Origin: Candidatus Solincola quzhuomuensis
GTDB lineage: Bacteria > Actinomycetota > Geothermincolia > Geothermincolales > RBG-13-55-18
DNA length: 38,967 bases
Assembly: GCA_015711855.1 (NCBI GenBank)
Contig: JACVJF010000016.1
Span: 1 to 38,967, forward strand
Reading direction: 5' to 3'
Shown here: piece by piece, positions 24,316-32,213 of the stretch
Layout of the letters: every line of letters starts with the position of its first letter
Position numbering within the stretch: position 1 is the stretch's first letter
Made by a program: the position numbers and the translations under genes
The notes under the pieces: generated by a model
The model's input: only the letters and a program-made list of their open reading frames with translations
Told to the model about the DNA's origin: nothing
The model's database searches: none

Positions 24316-25188
24316 ATGGCCAGACCACTGAGGTTACAGATGGAAAACGCTCTCTACCACATAACATCGCGTGGCAACGAGAGGGGAAGCATCTTCCTGG
24401 ACGATCAAGACCGTTACGTCTTTCTGAAGAAGGTCTCCGAGGTCGCGGCGCGGTATGCATGGTCCATCTACGCTTATTGCCTTATGGGCAACCACTACCA
24501 CCTCCTCCTACGAACCGAGCAGCCGAACCTCTCACGGGGTATGCGGCAGTTGAACGGCACGTATGCGCAGTATTTCAACCGGCGCCATGAAAGGGCGGGT
24601 CACTTATTCCAGGGAAGGTTCAAGGCCATTCTCATCAAGGACGAGGAGAGGCTCCTGACCGTTGCCCGCTACGTGGTTCTCAATCCGGTAAGAGCGGGCA
24701 TCGTGGATGGACCGGCGGATTGGAAATGGTCGTCCTATCGGGCGACGGTCGGTCTGGACAAGGCCGCCGATTTTATGGGCATCGACCAATTGCTGTGCTT
24801 TTTCTCCAACCGGCGCGATGTAGCCCGTAAGCTCTACGACTCCTTTGTCCATGAGGGCGTCGGGAAACCGTCACCCCTTACGGATGCACGCGGAGGGATT
24901 CTTCTGGGAGAAAAGGAGGCGGCGAGAACGGTCTTCGAGGAGATTGGCCGGAAGATCGACCCGGAGATACCCAAAAGGGAAAGGTTCGCCGCGAGGCCCG
25001 ACCTGGAGGAGATATTTTCGCTCCACGATAGAGAAACGGGAATATACGAGGCGATACACAGGTATGGATATACATTGAAATCGGTCGGAAGTTTCCTGGG
25101 AATACATTATTCGGCTGTGAGCAGGATCGCCAAAAGGGCGACCGGATGCGACGATTGTGAATCCATTCCCTCCCAACGATCTGTTTAA
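24316..25188 (+). CDS. REP-associated tyrosine transposase (Y1_Tnp)
   Basis: A 290-residue single-strand transposase of the IS200-like HUH group. The N-terminus (MARPLRLQMENALYHITSRG) is typical of RAYT/TnpA-REP proteins. His60 and His62 (GNHYHLLL) form the HUH metal site, and the catalytic Tyr is one of Tyr83 or Tyr86 in LNGTYAQYFNRRH. VARYVVLNPVRAG and WKWSSYRA also fit. The C-terminal 50 residues (YEAIHRYGYTLKSVGSFLGI...) form a helix-turn-helix like the DnaA C-terminal domain seen on many longer RAYTs. ATG 24316 matches the family start; ATG 24295 has no ribosome site. All catalytic residues are intact, so it may be active. Confidence 0.92.
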   Translation: MARPLRLQMENALYHITSRGNERGSIFLDDQDRYVFLKKVSEVAARYAWSIYAYCLMGNHYHLLLRTEQPNLSRGMRQLNGTYAQYFNRRHERAGHLFQGRFKAILIKDEERLLTVARYVVLNPVRAGIVDGPADWKWSSYRATVGLDKAADFMGIDQLLCFFSNRRDVARKLYDSFVHEGVGKPSPLTDARGGILLGEKEAARTVFEEIGRKIDPEIPKRERFAARPDLEEIFSLHDRETGIYEAIHRYGYTLKSVGSFLGIHYSAVSRIAKRATGCDDCESIPSQRSV

Positions 25189-25349
25189 TTATTGTCCATC
25201 GGCCACGGCACAGATCATAACCTCGTCAATCCCGTATGCTACGAGAGCTTTGCATACCCATCGGGCAATGTATTTGGTCGGTCGCCCTCAAGGACGACAC
25301 GAGTTAAATCGTCAAGGCGCCTGTAGGCATTTTTCCGCCCCCACTCGCC

Positions 25350-25388
25350 GATACCCCCCCGGGTATCAAAATTCAAGACCTGACCCCA
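25350..25388 (-). repeat. REP-like repeat, copy C
   Basis: On the minus strand this copy reads TGGGGTCAGGTCTTGAA then a T-rich spacer and the hairpin GATACCC/GGGTATC (25350-25356 with 25361-25367) around CCCC. It begins directly after the TAA of the phosphoglycerate mutase gene at 25389, so again the repeat lies flush with a gene's 3' end. It differs from copies A and B by one base in the spacer (ATTTTGA for ATTTGA-type). Confidence 0.85.
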
Positions 25389-26600
25389 TTAGGCGCCGAA
25401 CTTGGTGAGGCGCTGGGCGCAGGCCAGCATCATGGGCAGCAGATCCACGGCCGGGAAGGTCCCCAGGATACCGCGGGAGCAGGCCCTTTCCCCGAAGGAG
25501 TCCACGTCGTCTTTCCTCTCCCACTGGGAGAAAAAGATCAGCGGGGAGGGGTGCCAGCTGTGGGCCTTGAGGAGGGCGGGCGTGGAATGATCGCCGGTGA
25601 CCACCAGCACATCGGGTTGGAGCTCCCTTATGCGGGGAACGGAGGCGTCCACCTCCTCGATGCAGGCCACCTTGGCGTAGAAGTCGCCGTCCTCGCCCCG
25701 GCTGTCCGTGTACTTGTAGTGGACGAAGAAGTAATCGTACTTATCCCAAACCCCGGCAAGGGCCTCCACCTGGTCGGCGAAGGAGGGGCCGGTCTCCACC
25801 AGTTCCATGCCCACCAGGCGGGCTACAGCGCGGTACATGGGATAGGTGGCCACCGCGCCTGCCCGCATCCCGTAAAGGTCGGTCATGAGCGGGATGTCCG
25901 GCCTCTTGGCGAAGCCTCGGGTGAGCAACATGTTGGCGGGGCGCTCGTCGGACAGCACCTTGGAAGCTTCTTCCAGGTAGCGGTTGACCAGCGCCGCCGT
26001 CCTCTCCGCCGCCTCGTCTCCCTCCGTGAGGGGCCGGCAGGGCAGGGGGGGCAGGCCCGTCTTCTGGGGATCGGTGTCCGTGACGCGCTCGGAGAGGCCC
26101 TCGCCGCGCAGCACCAGGGCGGCACGGTGTTCCTTCTCCGGGCGGATGACCACCTCGACGCCGTCCAGCCTTATGGAGGAGAGCTTCTCGCAGAGGCGTG
26201 CGTTCTCCTCGGTGGATATGCGCCCGGCGCGCCGGTCGGTCACCACCCCGCCCTCCACGGTGCAAAAGTTCACCCGCGCCGCCAGGTCCTCGGGGCCGAG
26301 GTCCATGCCCACCCCCAGGGCGGAGAGCACGCCCCTCCCCACCTCGTAACGCACGGGGTCGTAACCGAAGAGGGCCATGTGGGCGGGACCGCTACCCGGG
26401 GTGATACCCGGCCCCACGGCGTGGATGAGCCCGCAGGCGGAGTCCCGGGCCAGGGCGTCCAGGTGAGGTGTCCGTGCGGTCTCCAGCTCGGTTAGGCCGG
26501 TTTCCGGGTGGGGCAGACCTCCCAGCCCGTCCAGGACCAGGAGCACCATGCGGGCCCCGGAGGGGATGACCAGGCTGGATAAAAATTCCATATCGATCAA
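25389..26600 (-). CDS. apgM: Archaeal-type iPGM (phosphoglycerate mutase)
   Basis: A 403-residue 2,3-bisphosphoglycerate-independent phosphoglycerate mutase of the archaeal class, interconverting 3- and 2-phosphoglycerate in glycolysis and gluconeogenesis. It belongs to the alkaline-phosphatase superfamily. Metal-binding Asp24 is in VLLVLDGLGG, the phosphorylated Ser70 in TPGSGPAHMALFGYDP, and the second metal site in VVTGDHSTPALLKAHSWHPSP near 340. The start is a TTG with AAGGAGGT 5 bases upstream; an ATG three codons later is spaced less well. A TATAAT at 26627-26632 lies just ahead. The gene stands alone on the minus strand and ends against REP copy C. Confidence 0.93.
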   Translation of the reverse strand: MIDMEFLSSLVIPSGARMVLLVLDGLGGLPHPETGLTELETARTPHLDALARDSACGLIHAVGPGITPGSGPAHMALFGYDPVRYEVGRGVLSALGVGMDLGPEDLAARVNFCTVEGGVVTDRRAGRISTEENARLCEKLSSIRLDGVEVVIRPEKEHRAALVLRGEGLSERVTDTDPQKTGLPPLPCRPLTEGDEAAERTAALVNRYLEEASKVLSDERPANMLLTRGFAKRPDIPLMTDLYGMRAGAVATYPMYRAVARLVGMELVETGPSFADQVEALAGVWDKYDYFFVHYKYTDSRGEDGDFYAKVACIEEVDASVPRIRELQPDVLVVTGDHSTPALLKAHSWHPSPLIFFSQWERKDDVDSFGERACSRGILGTFPAVDLLPMMLACAQRLTKFGA

Positions 26601-26626
26601 TTCGACCTCCTTCCTTCCTCGCCTAC

Positions 26627-26656
26627 ATTATATATCCGAGGGACGAGTGGCTGGAA
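26627..26656 (-). promoter_or_regulatory. Putative promoter of apgM
   Basis: On the minus strand a perfect TATAAT (26627-26632) lies 18 bases from TTCCAG (26651-26656). Transcription would start about 20 bases ahead of the TTG start, just enough to include the ribosome site. The -35 is weak. Confidence 0.45.
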
Positions 26657-26669
26657 AAAGGATGAAGGG

Positions 26670-26797
26670 AGTAACGGCCTTGGCCGCCGGTGACGATAAT
26701 AAGGAACGGTCGGCCACCTTCTTGGTAGCACCCCGGAGGGTTGGCTCCAACCGAGACCCGCGGGGTAGAATCCTTTTAGGTCGACCTTTTAGGTCGG
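26670..26797 (+). promoter_or_regulatory. Possible structured leader with tandem repeat
   Basis: Several nested pairings lie upstream of the His-rich protein gene: CGGCC/GGCCG at 26675-26686, ACCCCG (26730-26735) with CGGGGT (26761-26766), and inside it GGTTG (26739-26743) with CAACC (26748-26752). They are followed by a perfect 12-base tandem, CCTTTTAGGTCG, at 26772-26783 and 26785-26796. No known riboswitch consensus was matched. It could be a metal- or protein-sensing leader, or chance folding of GC-rich DNA. Confidence 0.3.
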
Positions 26798-26874
26798 CGG
26801 ATCTCCGGAAGGGCGGAAGAAGGATCGCGGGATCAAGCCCGTCTTGGAGACGCGACCGGGAAAGGCGTGGCGAA

Positions 26875-28074
26875 GTGGAGAGATTGAAAGGATTTTTCCG
26901 GAAAAACCTCCTTTTGGCGGTGGTTCTCGCCGCCTTGGCCCTTTCCGTGCCCTTCCAGTACCTGGTGCGCAGGGAGGTGGTGGTGGGACTGGCCTCGGAG
27001 CACGCCCATTCCCATGCCCACGAGCACGAGGAGCACGCGGAGGGAGAACACGAGGGAGAGGAGCATGAGGAAGGAGGCGCGGCATCGGAGGCGGTCGCCG
27101 GGGAGAACCTCATCGACAATTACAGCTTCGAGGTGGGCACCCGAGAGACCATCTGGGGCTGGAATAAGAGAGGAGAGGAGTGGGGCGCCTACGTCTTCCG
27201 CGACGAGAGTCGGTCCTTCAAGGGTTTCGCCAGCGCCGCCGTCAGTTCCCAGCAGAGCGGTTTCGTGGACGCCGGCTGGTATATGTACGTGGGTCCCGTC
27301 CCTTCCGATCACGACTTGGTATTCCGGGGGCAGGTGCGGGCGCAGGACCTCCAAGGCCGGGCCTACCTGGGGATAACCATCCTCGGGGAGGTCGACGAAA
27401 AAGGACAAAGGGAGATACTGGTAAAGGCCTATTCCGACGACGTGGGGGGGACCTGCGAATGGACCCCCGGCGAACTCCGCTGCCGCGTCCCTCCCGGAGC
27501 CGGTATCATCTTCGTGGAGTGCGGTATTTACGGGAAGGGAAGGGCCTGGTTCGACGAGGTCTCTTTGGTGGTGGAGGAGAAGAAGGAAGGTCCCGCGGAA
27601 GGGGTCAACCTCTTGCGCAACCCATCTTTCGAGGAGGGCGTCAACAGCTGGCACCTATTCCTCGAGGGCTCTGCCGCCCCGCCCTCCTATGGGCCGAGCG
27701 CAGGCTGGACCGGCGCCGGATACTCCCTGCGCGTGGAGAACCCGGCGGGAAGCGACGCCGCCGCTCACACGGGATTCTACCAATCCTTGTGCGGCTTTTC
27801 CGGTCGAGAGGGGAGCCTGCTCGTGCGGGGTAAGGCGCGGGGCGAGTCGCTGGCCTCCAGGGCCTGGGTGGACGTGGTGGCCTTCCGGGCCTCCGGTTCC
27901 CTGGGATTCATGGTCACGCGGGAGTTCGCCGGGAGCACGGGTTGGGAGGACTTCAAGGTCCGGCTGCCCCTCGACGGACAGGCGGCGAGCCTCATGGTGC
28001 GTATCAACGTGGAGGGTGCCGGCGCGTTCTTGGTGGATGAGCTGGAGGCGGTCTACCTTCCCTCCGCGCAGTAG
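26875..28074 (+). CDS. Secreted His-rich protein with two jelly-roll modules
   Basis: A 399-residue exported or membrane-anchored protein. A basic N-terminus and hydrophobic helix (about 11-29) act as signal or anchor. Next comes a segment with eight His and many Glu (about 42-66, e.g. HAHSHAHEHEEH), able to bind Zn, Ni, Cu or Co. Two carbohydrate-binding-like beta-sandwich modules follow, each opening with the typical phrase (ENLIDNYSFEVG near 77; VNLLRNPSFEEG near 244). No catalytic domain is present. The GTG at 26875 is chosen because it gives a normal signal segment; a TTG at 26884 is possible and both ribosome sites are weak. The role is unknown: surface binding, matrix or metal capture are options. 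Confidence 0.75.
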   Translation: MERLKGFFRKNLLLAVVLAALALSVPFQYLVRREVVVGLASEHAHSHAHEHEEHAEGEHEGEEHEEGGAASEAVAGENLIDNYSFEVGTRETIWGWNKRGEEWGAYVFRDESRSFKGFASAAVSSQQSGFVDAGWYMYVGPVPSDHDLVFRGQVRAQDLQGRAYLGITILGEVDEKGQREILVKAYSDDVGGTCEWTPGELRCRVPPGAGIIFVECGIYGKGRAWFDEVSLVVEEKKEGPAEGVNLLRNPSFEEGVNSWHLFLEGSAAPPSYGPSAGWTGAGYSLRVENPAGSDAAAHTGFYQSLCGFSGREGSLLVRGKARGESLASRAWVDVVAFRASGSLGFMVTREFAGSTGWEDFKVRLPLDGQAASLMVRINVEGAGAFLVDELEAVYLPSAQ

Positions 28075-28122
28075 GCTGTAGCGCCGGGACCGCGAGGAAG
28101 GATCCCGATCTCCGGACGCCGG

Positions 28123-29124
28123 TCATACCCGGGCGCCGCTCAGCTTCTCCAGCTCCACCAGGTCGTCCACCCTTCCCAGGGCGATGAGCAGGTCCCCGAC
28201 GCCCAGGCGGGTGTCCTTGTTGGGGCTGGTGATGAACTCTCCGTCCGACGCGCGGCGCACGGCGACGATGAGCGCTCCGGTGCGAGCCCGGATGTCCGAC
28301 TCCCCGATGGTCCTTTCGGCCAGCTCCGATCCATGCCCCACCACCAGCTCCTCCAGGCGGTAGTCCAGGGAGACGCCGTGGGCCATCAGGTCCAGGTAAT
28401 CGAAGACGCCGGGTCGCAGAAGGAAGGTGGCCATGCGTTTTCCGCTCAGGGCGTAGGGGGATATCACCCGGTCGGCCCCGGCGTAGAGCAGCTTGTCGAC
28501 GGAGTCGCGGCTCACGCAGCGGGTGACGATGGTTATCCCGCGGTTTAGGGTACGCGCGGAGAGAGTGGTGAAGAGGTTGTCGGCGTCGCTCTCCAAGGCG
28601 CAGACCAGGCCGCGGGCCCTGGGGACTCCGGCGTTCATCAGGGTTTCCGTGGAGGTGGCGTCGCCTTCCAGGCACAGGTAGCCCCGGTCGACCGCCTCCG
28701 CGGCTCGGAGGGGGTCCTTCTCGATGACCACGAAGTCCGCACCGGCCTCGGCCAAAGTCTCGCAGACCGCCTCGCCCACCCTGCCGAAACCGCAGACCAC
28801 GTGGTGCCCGCTGAGCTTCTTTATGCGCAGGTCCATCCTTCTCCTCCCCATTATCTCCCGCAGGGCTTCCCCGAAGGTGTAGGTTATGAGGCTGGATATT
28901 ATGAAGAAGAGGCTGAAGACGCCGGTGAAGATCACCATTATGGTGAAATACATCCCCGCGGGGCTTAGGGGCCTCACCTCGCGGAAGCCCACGGTGGTGA
29001 TGGTGATGACCGTCATGTACAGGGCTTCCGTGTAGGACATGCCCTCGATGAGCATGTACCCCACGGGAGCGAGGGCCAGGAGTAGGACGACCAGGCCCAC
29101 GGAGATTATCAGTCGTCTATGCAT
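28123..29124 (-). CDS. TrkA-type (RCK) potassium channel
   Basis: A 333-residue two-helix potassium channel with a cytosolic gating ring subunit. Helices lie at about 6-27 and 58-82, with the pore filter TTVGF at 43-47. The RCK/TrkA-N domain starts at 106 (HHVVCGFGRVGEAV, a nucleotide-binding Rossmann loop), and a TrkA-C domain occupies about 245-330. The layout is that of MthK. TVGF replaces the common TVGY/TVGFGD; the residue after it is Arg, so an acidic residue follows one place later. It likely mediates regulated K+ flux. The ATG at 29124 has only a GGGTGA ribosome site. It is convergent with the His-rich protein gene, 48 bases away. Confidence 0.9.
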   Translation of the reverse strand: MHRRLIISVGLVVLLLALAPVGYMLIEGMSYTEALYMTVITITTVGFREVRPLSPAGMYFTIMVIFTGVFSLFFIISSLITYTFGEALREIMGRRRMDLRIKKLSGHHVVCGFGRVGEAVCETLAEAGADFVVIEKDPLRAAEAVDRGYLCLEGDATSTETLMNAGVPRARGLVCALESDADNLFTTLSARTLNRGITIVTRCVSRDSVDKLLYAGADRVISPYALSGKRMATFLLRPGVFDYLDLMAHGVSLDYRLEELVVGHGSELAERTIGESDIRARTGALIVAVRRASDGEFITSPNKDTRLGVGDLLIALGRVDDLVELEKLSGARV

Positions 29125-29395
29125 TCTTCACCCGCCGAGAAGCATGATTTCAATTTCCCCGCTCCGTGGGAGAATTGATGTGTTCCAGCTCTGGGTTCCG
29201 TTCAATTCGGACCACTCGTTCCGGCGGCACGGCGAGTTCCGGTGAACCCGCTATTACTTTAAACGTCGCACCGCCGATGTCCTTCCGCGACGGATGCTCA
29301 TCGGGTCGATCCGGCGACCGCGTTTGGAGGTTCGGTCGCGTCGAGGTCCTCTCGAGTAGGATGCCGCGAGCCGAGGAAGCAATGTCCGCTACGCC

Positions 29396-30025
29396 TCAGA
29401 TGCCGATAAGGAACGGGTTGGTGCGTTTCTCCCACCCCACCACGGTGGCGTCCAGGTGCCCGGGAAGTATGCGGGTGTCGCTGGGGAGGGTAAAGACCTT
29501 TTCCTTCACCGAGCGGAGGAGGGTCTGCATGGAACCGCCGGGAAAATCCGTCCTCCCTATGGAGCCCCGGAAGACCAGGTCACCGGCGAAGAGCACGCCG
29601 TCGGCGAGGAAGCAAACGCTTCCCTCCGAGTGACCGGGGGTATGGAGCACCTTGAACTTCATGCCCGCCAGCTCCAGTTCTTGGCCGTCCTCCAGGGGCA
29701 GGAACTCCTCCGGGAGCTCCAGGTCCTCCAGGCCCAACATCCTGAGGAAGAGGGGCGGGATGGACTTCACCATTTGGGCGTCGGCCGGGTGCATGTAGGC
29801 CGGAACCCCGGTGGCGTCCACCACTTCCTTGAGGCCCAGCAGATGGTCGGGATGCCCGTGGGTGAGAAGGACGGCCACCAGCTCCAGACCGTTCTCCTCC
29901 AGGTGCTTGAGAATCTGGCTTCCCACCACGCCGGCGTCCACCAGGACCGCTTTCTTCTCCTCCTCGTTCACCACCAGATAGGTGTTGCTCCCGAAGGAAT
30001 AATCGGTAAAGGTAACTACCTGCAA
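29396..30025 (-). CDS. MBL-fold metallo-hydrolase (glyoxalase II-like)
   Basis: A 209-residue cytosolic metallo-beta-lactamase-fold hydrolase. The two-metal site is complete: His56/His58/Asp60/His61 (THGHPDH), His132 (HTPGHSEG), Asp149 (FAGDLVF) and His190 (LPGHLDA). The GSIGRTDFPGGS segment is typical of YcbL/GloB-type hydrolases, which cleave small thioesters such as hydroxyacyl-glutathione analogues or acyl-CoAs. TTG 30025 follows AGGAGGTCGGAGC and matches the family N-terminus; the frame continues upstream without a ribosome site. It lies downstream of the FadH-like gene on the same strand, with its own TATAAT near 30122, so shared function is possible but not shown. Confidence 0.88.
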   Translation of the reverse strand: MQVVTFTDYSFGSNTYLVVNEEEKKAVLVDAGVVGSQILKHLEENGLELVAVLLTHGHPDHLLGLKEVVDATGVPAYMHPADAQMVKSIPPLFLRMLGLEDLELPEEFLPLEDGQELELAGMKFKVLHTPGHSEGSVCFLADGVLFAGDLVFRGSIGRTDFPGGSMQTLLRSVKEKVFTLPSDTRILPGHLDATVVGWEKRTNPFLIGI

Positions 30026-30121
30026 GCTCCGACCTCCTGAGACGGTTAACCTTTTTCCCTCCGAACCGCGGCGGTCCGTCCGGGACCTTCTCTCGCCCTT
30101 CCGCTCCGGGCGCCTTAAGGA

Positions 30122-30127
30122 ATTATA
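30122..30127 (-). promoter_or_regulatory. Putative -10 of the MBL-hydrolase promoter
   Basis: A perfect TATAAT on the minus strand, about 95 bases ahead of the TTG start. The expected -35 position (30145-30150) falls on the arm of an inverted repeat and is a poor hexamer, which would suit a regulator-dependent promoter. Confidence 0.35.
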
Positions 30128-30145
30128 AAACATGGGCTGCGCCAC

Positions 30146-30179
30146 GGTTCATGAGCAAGACCGACCCACGACATGAACC
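30146..30179. repeat. Inverted repeat, candidate operator
   Basis: GGTTCATG at 30146-30153 and CATGAACC at 30172-30179 form a perfect 8-base inverted repeat with an 18-base spacer. It lies between the FadH-like stop and the MBL-hydrolase promoter, with one arm over the expected -35. It may be a dimeric regulator site or a weak hairpin ending the FadH-like transcript. Confidence 0.4.
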
Positions 30180-30209
30180 AGGACGCGAGCAGAAACCGAC
30201 CGAGACCCT

Positions 30210-32213
30210 TCAGATCTTCAGCGCCGCCTCGTATCCTTCCTGGATGGCCTCGACGGCCTTACGGGGTTCCCTGGCGTCACCGACCAGGTGGACCTCCAGG
30301 CCGGAGGCCTTGAGCCGCTCATAGAGCTCGTTTTCCGGGCAGGAGCCTACGGCGATGATCACCGTGTCCGCAGGTATGGACTCCTCCCTCCCCTCCACCT
30401 CCACGACCACGCGGTCCTTCTCGATGCGCTTGGCCGAGGCGTTGAGCCGGACGTCTATGCCCAGGTGGCGCATGTCCTGGAGGATGGTCCAGCGGGTGGA
30501 TATACCCACGTCCCGGCAGGCTTTCTCCAGCATCTCCACCACGGTTACCCGCTTGACCCCGCGGGTGCAGAGTTCCCGCAGGGTCTCCACGTCCTCGGCG
30601 TCGTTGGTGAACAGGAAGAAGAGGGTCTCCGGGGAGATGGTGCCCATGCTGGCCACGTACATGGCCGTCTCCGAGCCCACCGCCCCGCCGCCGATGATGA
30701 CCACGTCCCGGCCCTCGGGGTCGCGGATTCCTGCCAGTATTTCCCAGGCGGTGACCACGTGCGGCTGGTATATGCCCGGGATGTCGGGGACCGCCGGGCG
30801 GGCGCCCGTGGCCACCACCACCGCCTCGAAGCCCTCCTCGAGGAGGAGGTCCGGGGTGGCTTCCGTCTCCAGGCGCAGCTCCACGGAGGAGTTGTCCAGC
30901 TGGGCCTCCAGGTCCTCTATGGCTGTCCAGAACTCCTCCCTTCCGGGAGGCACCGCGGCCAGGTTCAGCTGACCTCCCAGCACCGCGCTCTTCTCGAAGA
31001 GGGTAACCCGGTGACCGCGCTCCGCGGCGGTCAGGGCCGCCTTCATGCCCGCCGGACCGCCCCCCACCACGGCCACCTTCTTGGGCTTTTTCGCCCGCGT
31101 GATCCGGTATTCCAGCTCCCGCCCGGCGCGGGGGTTAAGCATGCAAGTCACCGGCTGCAGGTAGAAGACGTGGTCGAAACATCCCTGGTTACAACCGATG
31201 CAGTGAATGATCTCCTCGTACCTCTCCTCATAGGCCTTCCGGGGGAGGTCGGGGTCGGCGATGAGGGCCCGGGCCATGGCCGTCAGGTCGGCCATGCCCA
31301 TGCGCAGTATCTCGTCGGCCACGAAGACGTCGTTGATGCGGTTGGAGGCGATGACCGGCACGCTGACCTTCTCCTTGACACGGGCCGCCAGGTAGGCCAG
31401 ACCGCCCCGAGGTACGGACATGGGCAATTGGGGAACCCGGGTCTCATGCCACCCGCCGGTCACGTTGATGATGTCCACCCCGTGCTTCTCCAGCTCGGCG
31501 GCGAAGAGGGCCCATTCCCGATTGGTGTTCCCCCCTTCCATGTAGTCGTGGCCGGCGATGCGGAAGCCGACTACGAAGTCGGGACCTACGGCTTCGCGAA
31601 CGGCGTCGGCCACCTCCATACCGAAGCGCATGCGGTTCTCCAGCGAGCCGCCGTACTCGTCCGTGCGGAGGTTGATGGTCGGGGAGAAGAACTGGCAGAT
31701 GAGATAGCCGGTACAGGCCAGCACCTCCACCATGTCGTAACCTGCTTCCCTCACCCTCCTCGCGGCCTCGGCATAGGCGCGGATGGTGCGGCGGATGTCT
31801 TCCTTGGTCATCTCCCGGGGCTCCTCCTTGGTGAGGCGGGAGGGGATGGGGCTGGGCGCCAGGGCCTGCATCCCGCCCATGGCGAAGGAGTGCGAGTAAC
31901 GGCCGGCGTGGTATAGCTGGCAAGCGGCCGCCGCCCCGTGCTTCTTGATGGTCCCGGCCAGTATGCTGTGACCCTCGATGCAGGAATCGTCCCGCATGTC
32001 CAGGAGCCAGTGGGGGCCGGCTTGGTCGTCGATGATGCACCCGCCGACGATGATCAGTCCCGCGCCTCCGCGTGCCCTTTCCTCGTAGAAGGCGACTATG
32101 CGGTCGTTCACCCGTCCGTCTGGGGTGAAGTTGAGGTGCATGGCGGTCATGACGATGCGGTTGCGCAACGTCACGTCCTTCACACGCAGGGGTGATAACA
32201 ATTTCTTCAGCAC
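30210..32213 (-). CDS. FadH-like NADH:flavin oxidoreductase
   Basis: A 667-residue iron-sulfur flavoenzyme of the 2,4-dienoyl-CoA reductase/old yellow enzyme group, close to E. coli FadH (about 670) in length and layout. Residues 1-330 form the FMN TIM barrel (MTAMHLNFTPDG near 23, CQLYHAGRYS near 100, GFRIAGHDYMEGG near 220). A CIGCNQGC...C cluster motif lies at about 336-358. The rest is an FAD/NAD(P) module (VAVVGGGPAGMKAAL and VVIIGGGAVGSETAMYV). It reduces an activated C=C bond; the actual substrate is unknown. GTG 32213 has AAGGAG at the right distance; upstream in-frame codons are unlike the family. It is divergent from the CoA-transferase gene, which suggests a joint acyl-CoA or ring-compound pathway. 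Confidence 0.92.
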   Translation of the reverse strand: MLKKLLSPLRVKDVTLRNRIVMTAMHLNFTPDGRVNDRIVAFYEERARGGAGLIIVGGCIIDDQAGPHWLLDMRDDSCIEGHSILAGTIKKHGAAAACQLYHAGRYSHSFAMGGMQALAPSPIPSRLTKEEPREMTKEDIRRTIRAYAEAARRVREAGYDMVEVLACTGYLICQFFSPTINLRTDEYGGSLENRMRFGMEVADAVREAVGPDFVVGFRIAGHDYMEGGNTNREWALFAAELEKHGVDIINVTGGWHETRVPQLPMSVPRGGLAYLAARVKEKVSVPVIASNRINDVFVADEILRMGMADLTAMARALIADPDLPRKAYEERYEEIIHCIGCNQGCFDHVFYLQPVTCMLNPRAGRELEYRITRAKKPKKVAVVGGGPAGMKAALTAAERGHRVTLFEKSAVLGGQLNLAAVPPGREEFWTAIEDLEAQLDNSSVELRLETEATPDLLLEEGFEAVVVATGARPAVPDIPGIYQPHVVTAWEILAGIRDPEGRDVVIIGGGAVGSETAMYVASMGTISPETLFFLFTNDAEDVETLRELCTRGVKRVTVVEMLEKACRDVGISTRWTILQDMRHLGIDVRLNASAKRIEKDRVVVEVEGREESIPADTVIIAVGSCPENELYERLKASGLEVHLVGDAREPRKAVEAIQEGYEAALKI

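Larger units (their letters stand above)
24083..25388 (+). mobile_element. RAYT element bounded by inverted REP-like repeats
   Basis: A Y1 HUH transposase gene lies between copy B (plus) and copy C (minus), giving a unit of about 1.3 kb with the hairpin of each repeat pointing inward. RAYTs are usually single-copy genes flanked by REP sequences that they may mobilise. The layout fits such a 'REPtron', or an IS200/IS605-like element. No target duplication is expected or seen. The spacer between copy B and the gene is strikingly A/T-rich. Confidence 0.7.

Noticed and set aside
21958-25388. CRISPR array
   Set aside because: Only three repeat copies, in two orientations and more than a kilobase apart, with genes between them; they are REP-like elements.
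26700-26766. T-box, SAM or cobalamin riboswitch ahead of the His-rich protein
   Set aside because: Parts look superficially similar, but none of the required conserved boxes is present.
30288-31916. Long plus-strand frame of over 500 codons
   Set aside because: It lies opposite the FadH-like gene, is rich in His, Gly and Val as expected of antisense GC-rich DNA, and has no recognisable domain.
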